NCBI GenBank assembly: GCA_016801845.1
Contig: CM028926.1
Location: 4,686,501-4,750,500 of the forward strand
Reading direction: 5' to 3'
Length of the DNA stretch: 64,000 bases
DNA from: Polydactylus sextarius
Taxonomy: Eukaryota > Chordata > Actinopteri > Polynemidae
Shown here: in pieces, positions 1 to 13,395 of the stretch
How positions within the stretch are numbered: the stretch's first letter is position 1
How the letters are laid out: each line of letters starts with the position of its first letter
The notes under the pieces: model-generated
What the model saw: only the letters and a program-made list of their open reading frames with translations
Databases searched by the model: none
What the model was told of the DNA's origin: nothing
Made by a program: the position numbers and the translations under genes

Positions 1-2120
1 AGATTTAAGCATTGTTTTAATAAGTTAACACATTCTACTCTGACATCTGTATAAAGTAGGCAGATTAATTAGTGCAAAAAACAACAAGAATCACAAGAGC
101 AGACAACGAGAACTGAATATACATGGAATTAAAAAAAATAAAAATAAATAATAATAATAATAATTTGAATAAGGGGTTTATCTACGCTGATGATCATTAT
201 CGCTGCTTACAGCTCAATCTGTGAAGCAGGAAATGCTTATGTGAGCATCAAAGCAGTGTTACCCACCCCAATAAAAAAACTATTTGAAAACACGTCACAC
301 TAACACGTCGCTTCACCCCCACATAGGCGCCGTCCCTGCATTTAAATAAGGCTTTGCAACGTTTAATGCTGACAGGACGGGACAAAACAAACCTCGCTGC
401 ATTTCAGCTGCTGACAGTTTTACTGGGAATTCTTCACCAAACACTGGGATAAGCTCTGTCACCTGTCAACCCATAGGACAATTAAAACTATTTCCTGCAT
501 TGATGCCTCTCATTGTCTGTGATTTGCCACACCTAAAATCAGCTCTTCTAGCATTATTAAGCAAACTAAAAGGATTAAAAGCTCAATAAGTTATTTCCAT
601 CAGTCAAAATGTCACAAAGTGCACCGCATAACTTAGATGGATATTTGCATATCGTCTCTCGGCTTTCATGAATACTTATGTTCTTAAAGCATCTGATGAA
701 GTTAAATTTAATTGTGGAGTAACTGAAATGCAGCCGCGCCGTATGCTCCGAATAAAACTGCAAGCGGTAAATGGGCAATTTGTTGGACTGTAAAATTGTG
801 CCTGCATTTCACAGTCTCGCGCACATCCAGATTTTTTTGATTCAGTCCGATTCCACCTGAAATGGTAACGCAGATTGCTGGTGTTTAACGTGGCATGCTG
901 ATGTGGTGTTTTGTTTTGTCTTTCTAATGTAAATCTAATGTAAGTGGCTCTTGCGCTCCAGTGGGCTTCAGCTGGACGAGAAAAGCCAGTAAGTCCACGA
1001 TTTGCACTCATTGGGCTGAAAAGAGGAAAACTAGAGTCACTATGAATCTATTAAGAATGGGAGGTAATGAGTTCCTGGTGCAAAACATAGCCACATGGTT
1101 TGCATACATGTCACATCTAATGATAAACTCCCACCCTTCGTTTGAGGGAGTTATTTAGCGTGCCAACAATAATTTGCCAGCATCTTCATTATCTTCTGCA
1201 CCTGGGTATACTGGTGCCAGACCACTAGAACGTAACATCCAAATAGTTTTTCAAAGAAAAATCTCCATATCCACATGTTGAGACTACTAAGAAGAGACAG
1301 AGTGTGACACAACCTCCTCTGATGACTCTTGCAATTGTTAAATAACAAGAGCCATTTATATTTAGGTTACACTGTCACAGCTCTGCAGTGTTGGAAAGGT
1401 TATCGCTCTTCCGGTATAATAGACAAACCCCTCACCCCCCTCTTACATTTCAAATTCAAATCAGCGTTTTTGAATATTCAAATAAAGCTGTATTCAGCCT
1501 CTCAGAGAACTTTTAAAAAGTCTGTATTAACGTCAAAGCTTTATCTGCTGAGATTACACTGTTGCACAATGAGACGTAATCGCACATGTTGAGTTGGAGA
1601 AGACAAAGCTGCTGAAGTTTCTGAACAATGTCATTAATTCAACTGCAAGTAATTCTCATAAAATTTGTTCTATATGACTCATAAAACAATGTTAAATGTG
1701 TTTTTAAGAGGTAAAAGAGGGATCAGTGTGTCCTGGACTACCACAGAGAACATTTGGGTCTGTGCCATTACAAATCATTTATTGGCACCAAAGTCCTCTG
1801 ATGCTAAAATAACTCACCTGGTGCAGTTTTTTGGGGGGTGAAGTCCTTTGTATTTATTAACTGCTCATTTTGTTATACCGGACACAGATGTAGTTAATAC
1901 TCTGGTGATGGTAAATCTAGTAATAGTCATGGACGGACGAATGACAGAGACAGGAGGCAGCACCACAGGAGATACTTTCATGTTCCTGATTAAGGCGCTT
2001 CTATCTCCGAGAAGAGACAGGTGACGACAGCTCTGATATAAGCTCACCAGGGAAATCAGCTACCTCCCCGCACTCGTCTCGATATCCCTGCTTTGCTACC
2101 TTAGGCCTTTCCCATTTGTA

Positions 2121-2167
2121 TGTGTGTAAGTGTGCGCGCGTGGGTGTGAGTGGGTGAGCGCACACAC
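2121..2167. repeat. Imperfect GT/GC dinucleotide tract
   Basis: Alternating purine-pyrimidine run of TG, CG and CA steps, interrupted by GGGTG and AGTG. It is a decayed microsatellite with some Z-DNA potential. Confidence 0.7.
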
Positions 2168-3312
2168 GTCTTTCGGCTGCTACATCCTAAAGAAAACGGA
2201 GGCCCAAACTTATTAAGTGCTGAAAATGAGGATTGTGCATTGAATGGAGATCCCATGGCGCATGTCCACAAAGACTTGATGGCAAATAGCTTCGCTTCAG
2301 AGGCGTTTCAGTGGTGAGGGGGCAGACAGAACCACTTCAACTAGATCAATAGTACTTGAGGAAAAGGCTGGATTCTTATGGTGAACGGTGCTCGCCTAAG
2401 AAGCGAGAAATCAAAGAAAACCTAACCTTCCGTGACATTCTGCTTTTTCGTCCTTGTCTTTTCTTTAATAATTTAACAAGTGCTGAATTTTGATTATCCA
2501 TATCAAGCACTTGAAATGAGAAGAGATCAGTGATTTAATAAGCTCAATCTCTCATTACTCGCTGTCAAGAAAAATAAAGGGGCTGCTGTCATACGGAGAG
2601 GTGCGGGAAGGTTCGAGACAATTACTCAGTCTACTGCCAGGGTCCCCAAAGCATCCTTGTAGCTCCTTAGTAATATATGAGCTCTATAGGCTGTTGTTTG
2701 TCAGCTTTTTTACTCAGCACACATCCTGAGCTCATATGCGACTGATTGTGACAGGAATATGACTGTATTTACTTTCTGTTGCTGAAGAATTGTTCCAGAT
2801 CAGCTATAGTCGAGGAGGGATTTGAAGAAAAAAAAAAGAGGAATAACACATACACATACAGCTACAATCCTCACTATCTCCATCTGTCCCTCTCGAGGGA
2901 AGGGTTGTAATCGTGTCACTGATGGATAACTGACAACACACTCCAGCGCAGCGTCCTGTTCACACGGTTTCTCTTTTTGCTGCAGACTGAAACAAGAAAG
3001 CAGCATCCTACACGTCAACATTGTGGGCTATGTAATTCTTTTTTTTTTTTTTTGCTTTTTCCTGCCCCTCTGTAATTGCCTGTCAGTGTCTTTACACCAT
3101 AAGGGCATTCCCTTGTTTTTTTTCCACGATTGTCAAGAGGTGGTTGCAAAAAAAAAAAAAAAAAAAAATATATATACAAATGTCCATACTAATGTACTGA
3201 GTGGCTCTGACTGAAACACAAACATGTCCTGTTTTGTATATCACGGTGAAAGGACGGGTGAAAGCGTTGCTCAATACATTACGTCTCATTTATTTGGATG
3301 GGATACCAAGTT

Positions 3313-3660
3313 CTTAGCTGAGCTAGCAACATCGCTCTAGGGACGTGTCTTTCTGCCCGGTTGTCAGTCGGTCCACCAATTGGGTCCAGGCTGAAATATT
3401 ATAACAACTGCTGAATTAATTGCCCTGACATTTTCCACAGACGTTCACAGTCCCAAGACATGTATCCTAATGACTTTGGTGAATCCCTGACCTTCCCTCT
3501 AGTGTCTCCATGAGGTTATCATTTGTGGTTTTGGAGTGAGTCTCATTAACTATTGGGCCGATTGCCATGAAGCTCTTGGTATAAACATTTATGTTACCTG
3601 ATTGTCCCAGTGTTGGTGCCACTGCAATGACTTGTTACCATGTTGGTCCAAATATAGTAC
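3313..3660. repeat. Dispersed fish repeat, family C copy 1
   Basis: About 350 bp containing a characteristic series: GTCGGTCCACCA, then a CTGAAATATTATAACAACT-like block, then CCTAATGACTTTGGTGA, then TTGCCATGAAGCTCTTGGT. The same order of words recurs in partial form near 13,245, 33,535 and 43,655. I recall this series as very abundant in spiny-rayed fish genomes. No coding capacity is seen and I cannot name the family with certainty. Confidence 0.6.
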
Positions 3661-5570
3661 AATGTTTTTTTATGGAAAAAACTCATATTCACAACATTAG
3701 TACCAGCATAATTATGGCCTTCTACACAGATCAGCATTAGTTTTCAAGTCTGTCTAAAGCAGGTCTTTCAGACTTATTTAACCGTTTCGTCTCAGATTGA
3801 AAAAATATCTCGCCAACTGATTTTTCCATAGCCCAAGGTCACATCTTCACTCTCCATATTTTATGCAATCGACAATCCAAAACCCAAAGTCAATTCATGT
3901 AGTGTGTCACACATGATAAGAAACACCAACACATCATCATACGTGTGAAGCTGCATCCAGGCAATATCTGACATTCTTGCTTGATTAACGGCATTAAGTA
4001 TTAGTGTCAGTGATCCGGTGACTGGTGAATAATTACTGCAAATCATTTCAGCTCGAGCACTGATGTTGACAAGCTGTCTGAATCCATCTACTTTTCAGAA
4101 GTAAGCAGCAAGTACGAGCTTGCTCAAGTACTTCGGGGTTGACAAAAGCGGCATTATGTGGAATGAATTGCACATGAGTGACATGTAGATTTAGAGCCAT
4201 TTTCCAAGCCTCACTTTGTGCCACACCATCTGTTTCTCGGCACGGGAAGCCACTCACCACCCTAAAGATGTTGCCCCGAGTCCTTTTGACCTTCATGAGT
4301 GAGTGAGGGTCTTTTAGAAGGACTCTATCTGAAAAGAAGGTTCATTTATGGACAGAAAGACTTAGTACAAAGGTTTCATTTTCAGACAACGTTCCCCAAA
4401 GAATCCATCTGTGGGCGAGCTGATCTAGGACTGTCTCTGTCTCTCTCTCTTTTTTAAAGTTGTGTTTCATTTGTTTTTAATAAGTGATTCACTCTCTACG
4501 GATTCTTATCTCCGGCTTCCATAACAACATAGTCCAAAGCCTAACACATATATTAGTTTTAAAACTGAAAAGACTGTGTGATACTGTCCGGCATTAATAT
4601 TACACTGGACTGATGTACGGTCATAAAATAAAAAATATATATATAAAAAATGGAATGGGAGATTAGACTTAAGAACACCAGATCAATTTATTTTCTCACT
4701 TATGAAGGTTTTGTCTTTTTTTGTACAAAACAGAGAGAAGACATAACTTCTCAGGCATGTGTCCACAAACTGTTGAGTGAACTCTTCTATTTATAACACT
4801 CAAGTCCTGTTTTGCCCTCAATAACCATCGTTTTTTTAAAATCTACTTAAGAGAGAGAAATAATTAATCGATCGGCATCAAAATGAATCTGCAAATTATA
4901 TTGATAATCATTTGAATCAACGGCACAGGACTTCACTTTATAGCAGTGAATAAAACTGATTCCTATTAAGTTCTGGTCCAAAAAAACTGCAGCGATTTTA
5001 ATTATTGACCGGGGCTGCAACTGCTGATTATAATGCATAATGTTTAATCAATGCATTCATTTAGTTTAGTTTTAGTGTTTTAATGTAAAGATATATAAAA
5101 AAAAAAAAAAATGGAGGAATAAAAAATGGAAGGGTGTGATTTTCCTTTTGTCATGGTATCAAAAATGTGACTGCAAAAAAAAAAAAAAAATCACTGTGGC
5201 TCTATAATTGACTTTTTTTTTTTTTTTTTTTGCAAAAACAAAACTAAATGAAATAAACAAAAGCCCCCATGCTGCCCACACTGTGCAGCATCATGTTTGT
5301 CACCTCGGGGCAAAGTACGCCTGTATACTGCTAAGGAGGGAAGGATGGACAGCAAATGGAGAATTATGTAGAGTATACAGCACATGGTATTATTAGTCAG
5401 AGTCTATTAAGCATAATGGCTCTCTGTCCTTCACCTCCTCAGCACCAAGACACTCTCAGACCACTGTGCTTCCAAAGCAACAGCAGTGTTTATGCTTCGC
5501 ACACAAAACAGCCAATCACAGATTTTATGTTAATCCTGCATGTTTTTCAGGACAAACAGACAAAAACTCC

Positions 5571-5631
5571 TGTGTGAGTGTGTATGTGAGTGTATGTGTG
5601 TGTGTGCGTGTGTGTGTGTGAGAGAGAGAGG
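5571..5631. repeat. (TG)n followed by (AG)n microsatellite
   Basis: TG repeats with scattered GA and TA variants, ending in an uninterrupted AG run just before GGTTTTGG. Confidence 0.9.
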
Positions 5632-7705
5632 TTTTGGCAAAACATAAGAACACAAAGGCACAGAGGAGTAAAGCCCTGGAAAATAACTCTCATCAGCACT
5701 GGTTGTGCATCTTTATACTTGACTTGTCTTTCCTGTTTTCGATGATATATGAAATGCAGTTTCCACTGTGAAATAAATACAGTGTTTTCTCTACAGAGAA
5801 ATATAGATGACTCTTTCACCCTCAGGCAAAAAAAAACAATGTTCATTTGCCGCATCATGTGTGGTCAACAGACACCTGCAGACGACAGCGGGCGGGGAAC
5901 AGGGCCAAAGCATTGCCTGCAGTCCCACCTGTCGGGTTCCTATTGTTGCCTCACGACTCACGACGCTGGCTCCATTTTCTCTGATTTCAAACTCATTCCT
6001 GAGGAGTCCTCAGTACTTGTGCAGACCTGCTGCTGAGGGATCAGGTTGCTGCTTCCGCCCCTTCGACAGGGATTGAGATGAGAGGACAAAGAAAGAGATG
6101 TGGTGGTTGTGGGGTCTCTCTAGAAGGAACAGATTTATTTTGCCTTCAGGTGCTTTAAGCCACTTGTTTAATTAATGGCTGATTCCCTTAAGAAACATAT
6201 TGTTCTGATGTTCAACACAAGCTGAAGCAAACACATTTCTGAACCGACTTCTTACTGCGACCGACGCGGTCTTTCATGCAGAACATATTTTCTGCAAAAG
6301 TTGGAGCAGTTTTGTTTATCGGAAATATTTCGGTCCAGAGGAACAGAGGGAGATGTTTATGAACTTACATTAACCAATCCGTGTTTGACAGCAGTTAAAT
6401 GTAAAAATAAAAACTTGCTGTTGTCAATAACACCTGATCAAACACACTGATGAAGCAAATAAGATAATTTTCAGAGATGAAGAAGGGCTAGCATTTGAAA
6501 TAATAATAATAATAAAAAAAAGATATTTCCTGCTGATGTTTGAGATAATAAAAGTTTCCATTAAATTTCACTGAGGCTTTAGTGGAAATATCTCAGCATG
6601 TTGCTACATTGTCTGTGTCTGAACCACTGCCCAAAGTAATAAGAAAAACATCGCGCCGAGCAACAAAACATATCTCTCACTGCCAGATAGAAAAACCATG
6701 AGCCATTAGAGTTACTTTCTTATACATCCAAGAGAAAAAAAAGAGAAAACAATCTGAATTTCAGCATCATTACTAATTAACTATCATTCAACCTTTGAAG
6801 CTGGATAATATGAAACGTAATACAAAGATTTACAGAAAGAAAGAAGAAAAAAAACACAGCAGGCTCAAAAATCTCTTCAATGTTTCGCTTTGATCAACGA
6901 GAGAGTTCAATATGAGTTTTTGAAAGGGAACCATTGTCAAGTGTTTTTTAATAAATGATATTCAAGCTCCATTAAATGACTGTCTCGCTCTAAAGATGCT
7001 GACAGTGCAATCAAAGCAGACAACTTGGCTCTGATTTAGCTTTAATTGTTGGGCTAAGCTTCAGCAGGCACTTTAAGAAAACTAATATCTAGAGGGGAGG
7101 GGGGGAGTTTTGTTGAGACTGGTGTTAACAGAAACATGAATAAATGTTACAATAAGGCTTAAGAACAGATGTCTGCACTAGTGGGTAGGAAAATATATAC
7201 ATGCACATTGAACATCTGTGGGAAAAGTACATATGCCGTGTACAGGCTGTGGCACTTCATTGACAGTCTTACTGTTACATTTCTGTGGGTGGGACAGATG
7301 GGAGGGATGAAAGCATAATACAAGAAGGGTTATTATGACTCTAAACGATGTGCCCTCAGGTTTCTTAGAAATTGATCTTACGCCACGATCATTAGTCTTT
7401 GAAACGTTCTCCTTTATACAATCGACCACACATGCGTCTGTAAAAACTCCCTTTAAAAATGTCATAAAGTGTGTCAGCAGATGAGGCGCACTGGCTGCTT
7501 TTAAGACAACAGCTTGCTGGAGTGATGGGGTGGTGAGTGCACTCAGGATTGGCGTCCATTATGTTGTGAATTATGTATTTGAGGGGGGGCCAGGGCCGGA
7601 GTGATCCGAGGGGAAAGGTGGTCGGGAAGATGCCTGTGGGTAGACTTGGGGCAGATCACAGAAAAGCTCCAGCAATCCTGACTCCACAACATCTACCAGC
7701 AATTC

Positions 7706-7746
7706 CCATTAACGACATGCCATTAAAGGCAGCATTATGCCATTAA
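7706..7746. promoter_or_regulatory. Cluster of three CCATTAA motifs (possible conserved non-coding element)
   Basis: CCATTAA occurs at 7,706-7,712, 7,720-7,726 and 7,740-7,746. Each carries a TAAT core on the reverse strand, as homeodomain factors often bind. The surrounding 7,480-7,820 stretch is less AT-rich than its neighbours and free of simple repeats. Regulatory function is inference only, since no alignment is available. Confidence 0.2.
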
Positions 7747-10700
7747 CAAAGCACGGCCGCACCACTTCCTGTTTACCCTGTAACCCAGCCTAATGCAGCT
7801 CCCTGCCTAACATTTCAGCTATGACTTCATTCCTTTTATTTTCTTTCTTTATAAAGAAACTGACACCAACTCACTCAAGTCTGTTGGTTATGAATGAACA
7901 AGACAGATTTCCTTGTCAGTGAGAGAAGTTAATGGATCTTCACTGTGTCACAATAACACAATAAGTTTTTTGATGAGAAGTTTAAAAAAAAGGAAATCGC
8001 TGCAAAGGTATAAATGTTCCTCCTCCCTGTCTTCAAAGTAATTTCTTAAAACTAGACACAGCCTGCAAGCAACATGATTCGTTTACTTGGAAAATGGGAT
8101 TATGAAATAATGTTGAGCTATTAAAATGGAAAAAACTGGGCATTGCCAACTTGAATCCTTCTGCTGCACAGATAAAGCTCCTTTTAATTAGGGTTGCGAC
8201 TTGTACAAATAATCATAAACATTATTCTGAGTTACAACTCTCTCAAAAGAAAGGCCATGTGTGGGCTGTCAGAGGTTTAACAAGGGCTCAGACCTTTTAT
8301 CAAAAACTCACTGAAGTGGATAACGTTTGTAGAAAGCGGCCTTCAAGCTTAACAGAAGTATATAACCCATCTTTATTTCAATACACATAAAAAAAAAATT
8401 TTTAAAAGAACTTTGCATCATCATTGGTAGAAGTTAATGGCCATTTAATATTGTAACTTGGTGCTATTACTTCTATACCAAAAAAAGAGCCAAAGAAAAT
8501 GATTAGCATTAAATTATTAAATTTGTTCATGAGTTTATTGTGTGGATGAAGGCAAGGCTGAGGCCTATTAACTCTCAATTCAGTTAATGCAGACGTGTGA
8601 TTAGAAACCACTCATTCAGTCTTAATTATTTCAGCCTAATTTAAATGTGATAACTTTCCCATATGCCAACGAGCGTTCAAACTTTATTAAACTGGAGGAT
8701 CCTACGAGTGTTTATTGAATTTGTCGCGATCACTCGTGGCTAATGACAAGCTTGCAACCACATGCAAAAAAAAAAAAAAACTTTGCTCCTTAATCACAGA
8801 GGCTTTGAATTTAAGACGGTTAATCTCCGAAGCTGCTGAATGAAACAGTTAGAAGAGTCACTTTCGGGGCGGGCTGAAGTTGAGCTGATGCTTAAATCTG
8901 CCAGTAGTTTCAGCAACAAACAGAAAGTCGAGAGACACACGACGAGGAACGTTACATTAAGAATCCCAACGTTTGTGCTGTTGTTGTGTGATGAAACATG
9001 AAAAATAACATGTCCTGAAAAACAGCGTCTGCAGCTCTGATTCATGTTTGTAGCATATATTCTTTTAGCATATCCAAGTAGACTCGCGAAATTTTTAGCA
9101 GAGTCTCGATAACAGGTGCATCTGATCAAACGGTTCCTGTTTTTTTCCTGACTTTAAGCTTATGAGGCATAGATAAATGCGCACACTTTTCTCAGAGGGT
9201 AGGACTTACTGTTTGAAAACTGCTCCTTTCTGCCTATGTAATTAAAACTGTAGTCTTTTTTTACCTCCAGCAATCACAGGAAAGTGTAATTAACATAACT
9301 GGGGTTTGAAAACGCGAGCAAAGAGATAGTGCAATAAATGCGTAAATTCTAATAAAATAAATGTAAGGGTTAAATAAGTGCAGCAGATGGTGTGATGCTC
9401 CAGATGGAGCCACTAACGGTGAGTAATGCGTCTCGCTGATGAGTATAATGTCCTTTGAGTTTCAGGAGAGTTTGAAGTTATATCCATAAATCTGAATGCA
9501 ACGAATGAGTCCTCAAGTTCTTAAAGCATTTTCATTTTTTTCCCCTTCTGCTGTTCAGCCAGATGTGTTAATAGGTAGCACTAAAATATTCCTGACACAT
9601 TCAAAACAACCTCCTTGACATCAAAGTGCTTGTCGTTTCACTGGGTCTCTTCAAGAGGTATCACATCAGACAGGAGGTATCTGCATACAGGCCATAAACC
9701 TGCCATCCTTGGTTGCCTGCAGCAGCTGAGCCAACTAGTGCAGGACTGACTTCTCGGCCAAGTGTCCGCTCTCTGGATAATGAATTGAACATCATTTGTA
9801 ATCAGTTTTATCATTAGCCTAAAGGGTAGTCTGCAGTAATGTCACGCACCAAAAAAAAAGTAAGGAGACAGTCGGATTGGTGGTGGAGATCAACTGATAA
9901 GTCGATTGACAGGAAGTAAACAGCCGAGAACTTTAATAAATGATTTATGTCAACATCGAACAAAATGCTGATTCTATCTTCAAAAGAGGATCTAATTTGC
10001 TTTTACTTGAAGATCTTTGGGATGTTTATTGGGGACAAAACAAACAATTTAAAGATTTCACCTTGAGCTCTTTCCAGAATTTTTTCACCCTCCTTCATTC
10101 TATAGATAAAAAGATAAATCACCTTAGTGGGAAAAAAAACTGCTTGAAACATGACTGAGATTAAGTATCAATAATCCAAACTGTCACTCTGGCGATCGTT
10201 AAATCGACTAATTGTCTTGTGTCAAGTAGAAATGTCAAGCGCTGGCTACATTTTCTCTGATTTACCTCCTTGCAAATTAAATAACTTTAGGGATTTTTTT
10301 GGACTCTTTGCCAGAAAATACAAGCAATTTGCACATGTCACTTTGGGCTCCAGGGACCATGTGATGGGCATTTCCCTCCTTATTTTCTGACAGAAACAGA
10401 ATGGGTGATGAAAATAACTGTTAGTTGCAAACCTGGCACAGACGTATGACAAACCTTCAGCAAACCTCAGCATATTATATATATACTGAGAGTCAGAGCA
10501 CAACAGGAGAGGACAAAGGAAACACTAGTGCACCATCAGACTAAAAGCACCATCATACTGCTAGATCGTTTGTTCTCGTATCAGAGATTTTTATTTTTTT
10601 ATTTTAGATATATTAGTCCAGCTGGCAGCTACAGGTTCCACTATTTACTCAACTGCAGTTGGCCTTTTGTACAAGTACCTGCCTGCCTGTCTGCACCACA

Positions 10701-13244
10701 AGTGCTCTCTCGCCTGTAAAAGGTGGCCCCGCCCCGTCCCTCACCCCCACCCTTCCCCAAACTGCCTCAATAGAAAATCCTTTTGAACATTTGTAACCTA
10801 TTGGTCCTGGGGGAGCTGTTGTGTTTACTATGATGCTATCTGTATGACCATATTACAGTTGCAGGTGGTGCCTAAGGATACCGATCAAACCGGCTGCAAC
10901 AACACACCCTTCTTTTAAGGCAAATGGATCCTTGTCCAAGCAGCTGGCAACAAACACACACACACAACTAACTCTGACAAGAGCAGTAGAGAGAAAGAGG
11001 GAGATGAATCTGCCCAGGGCCCATCACGTTTCTACACGGGCAGACCAGAAAGCCTCCACTTATTGATCTTAAAGTGCTTCATTAGACGCTGCATGGGGCA
11101 TGATTAATGGAAATATGTGCAATAGTTTTACCATTGTCTGAATTTAATGCACAGCCCCTGCTTCCCTTTATCAATAATGTATGCCTTGTTAGGCTGCAGA
11201 CAACAAAATATTTACCGGTGGATATTTCATTTGTTCAGCTGACGGTTTGTGTAGCTTTCATCTCTGCTAATTGCCATGGCAGTGCTGATACACCCACATT
11301 AGTTGAACAAAGACTTGCGTATGCTGTTGTGTACTAATAATGACAGACCTGACCTTCTAACCCATCACCGTGAAACGGAGCACGCACTGCTCCCCATTCC
11401 AATAAGCCAGGAGCCTGGTTGGTATTAAGAGGTTTCAGGTTGTGTCCTGCCTCGGCCTCTGGCTCCAGGGAGGTCCTAAAGCCTCGGTTGGCCAAACAGA
11501 GCAAAGAGCGGTGGGAGGAATACATGGAATGCAGATAATACATACAAAGGATTATCTACCTGCTTGCACATCAGATCTGTGTGGTTTTATATGTAATACC
11601 CACTGACCAACGTCCTCTTTGATGGAGCACACTGAAAGGTTGGAGATTAACATTTGCCGTCAAACCACCAAGCTCCTCTACAACTTTAGGACTTTGAAGC
11701 TTCCGTGATCTTGTTAGTGGCGCCAAGGCGGTATTGTGGGTATGACGAAACTGTGTTTTCAATAATGGGTAAAATGTTTACTCATGTAAAATAAATTCCC
11801 TTATATACAAAAGACAATTTATCTTTTGTTAAAGCAAGGTCAGTAATAGTGTTATCCGCCTTTTCTCAAAGACACATAACAGATAAAACTGTCACAACAA
11901 ACCCAATCTTGGTCTTTTGTTAGTTTCTTTTGTTTCTGTAAGATGAGATAACCACTCTGAGTTTATATAATTCACCATATGTCACTGTCATCTTGGGAGC
12001 ATGGTTCCTTTAAGGCATAATAATTTCATTAGTCGTGGCCATTACATTTTCCTCTTCCATCATGACAAGAGGAGAAGACATACATCAAGGTAAGTGCTTT
12101 CAACCATCCACCCTCGCACTGCACATCCTTAAGCCCCACCTCCCCGTTTCTTGTCCTGTGTGGTACATCCAGAACAAGAGCAGAAAAAGGCCTGCAGGTC
12201 TGACTGACAGTGAGCGCCAGCAAAACACCCTACTTTACAAAAAACCTGTCAATAAGGAGAATATGCCAACACCTCCCCTACCTCTGAAAGATTTCTACAA
12301 AATATAAAAATATCTACAATGTGGCCTGAAGAACTCAGGAGTAAAAGTCTCCAGGGAGATGTTTTGCACAGACTTTCCCCCTTCAAGCAAACTGAGTCAA
12401 CAGTGTTCAGAAAGTCTTCTGGAGCAATGAGCTGCATCTCCTGCTGGGTCACACACACAAAAAAACAGCGGCTTGAGGGTGAAAGCTATAAATTCTAACA
12501 AAACAGAAACAACCTGCATAATTAGCTGTAACTTTGGTTTGATTTAAAAAATAACATTTAAATCTTATTGTGAAGCTAAATGTGAATACATTTTTAGCAT
12601 CATGGTCGCAACAGACGTCGCAACTTAACCATATGGTTGAGAGATGTTTAATTTCATTATTAATTGATATGCCAAATCCAGAGACCATCATAACTTCAAG
12701 TGTCCAACCCACTGTATGGAAAACGTATCATATTTTCACATTTAAAAGCAAAACGTTGTTATATAAACAAAGAATTGATTGTTAAAACGTTTGCTCTTCA
12801 ATATGCTGTCAATCAACTGATCAATTAAGTGAGTAGTAGTTGCACAAAAGTCTCAATAAGGATTGGATGGACTGGCACAAAAGCTTCAAGAGCACTAATC
12901 TATGATTTGGTAACTGTGATAATCAATAAGAACCAAAGACTTGGTAGTTTCACTGTACTGAGGTTCTGCTTCTCACACGGTAGCAAAATTAACATCTGTC
13001 GGCTCTGAAACCGTTGGTTGAACAAGCAAGACAAGCAATGACGATGCGACCTTCGGCTCTTGCTGTGTTTATTTTGATTATTTCCTCATCAACTAATCGC
13101 TTACTCAAGGAAATAATCATCAGATTAATTGAGAGTGATTGCAATCATTGGTTGCAGCCCAAGTACAGACATTCACATTGCCCTCGAGATAAATTGTAAT
13201 AACTTTCATATAACGTCATCATCAGTTTTATTTATGATCAGATG

Positions 13245-13395
13245 TTGAAAATATTCCCATCAGCTTCCGCTCTGTTGAACTTTATTCCGAAATGAAGTAT
13301 TTCTAGTCCAATACATTGACGTTAATAGCTTGACTTTAATATGGTAAATATTGGCATGTTAGCACTTAACTTGCTGTTGTCCAAAAAGTAAACTC
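13245..13395. repeat. Dispersed fish repeat, family C copy 2 (3' part)
   Basis: Contains ATTCCCATCAGCTTCCGCTC and a following TTGGCATGTTAGCAC block. ATTCCCATCAGC recurs near 43,857. It appears to be a decayed fragment of the same dispersed family as 3,313-3,660. Confidence 0.45.
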
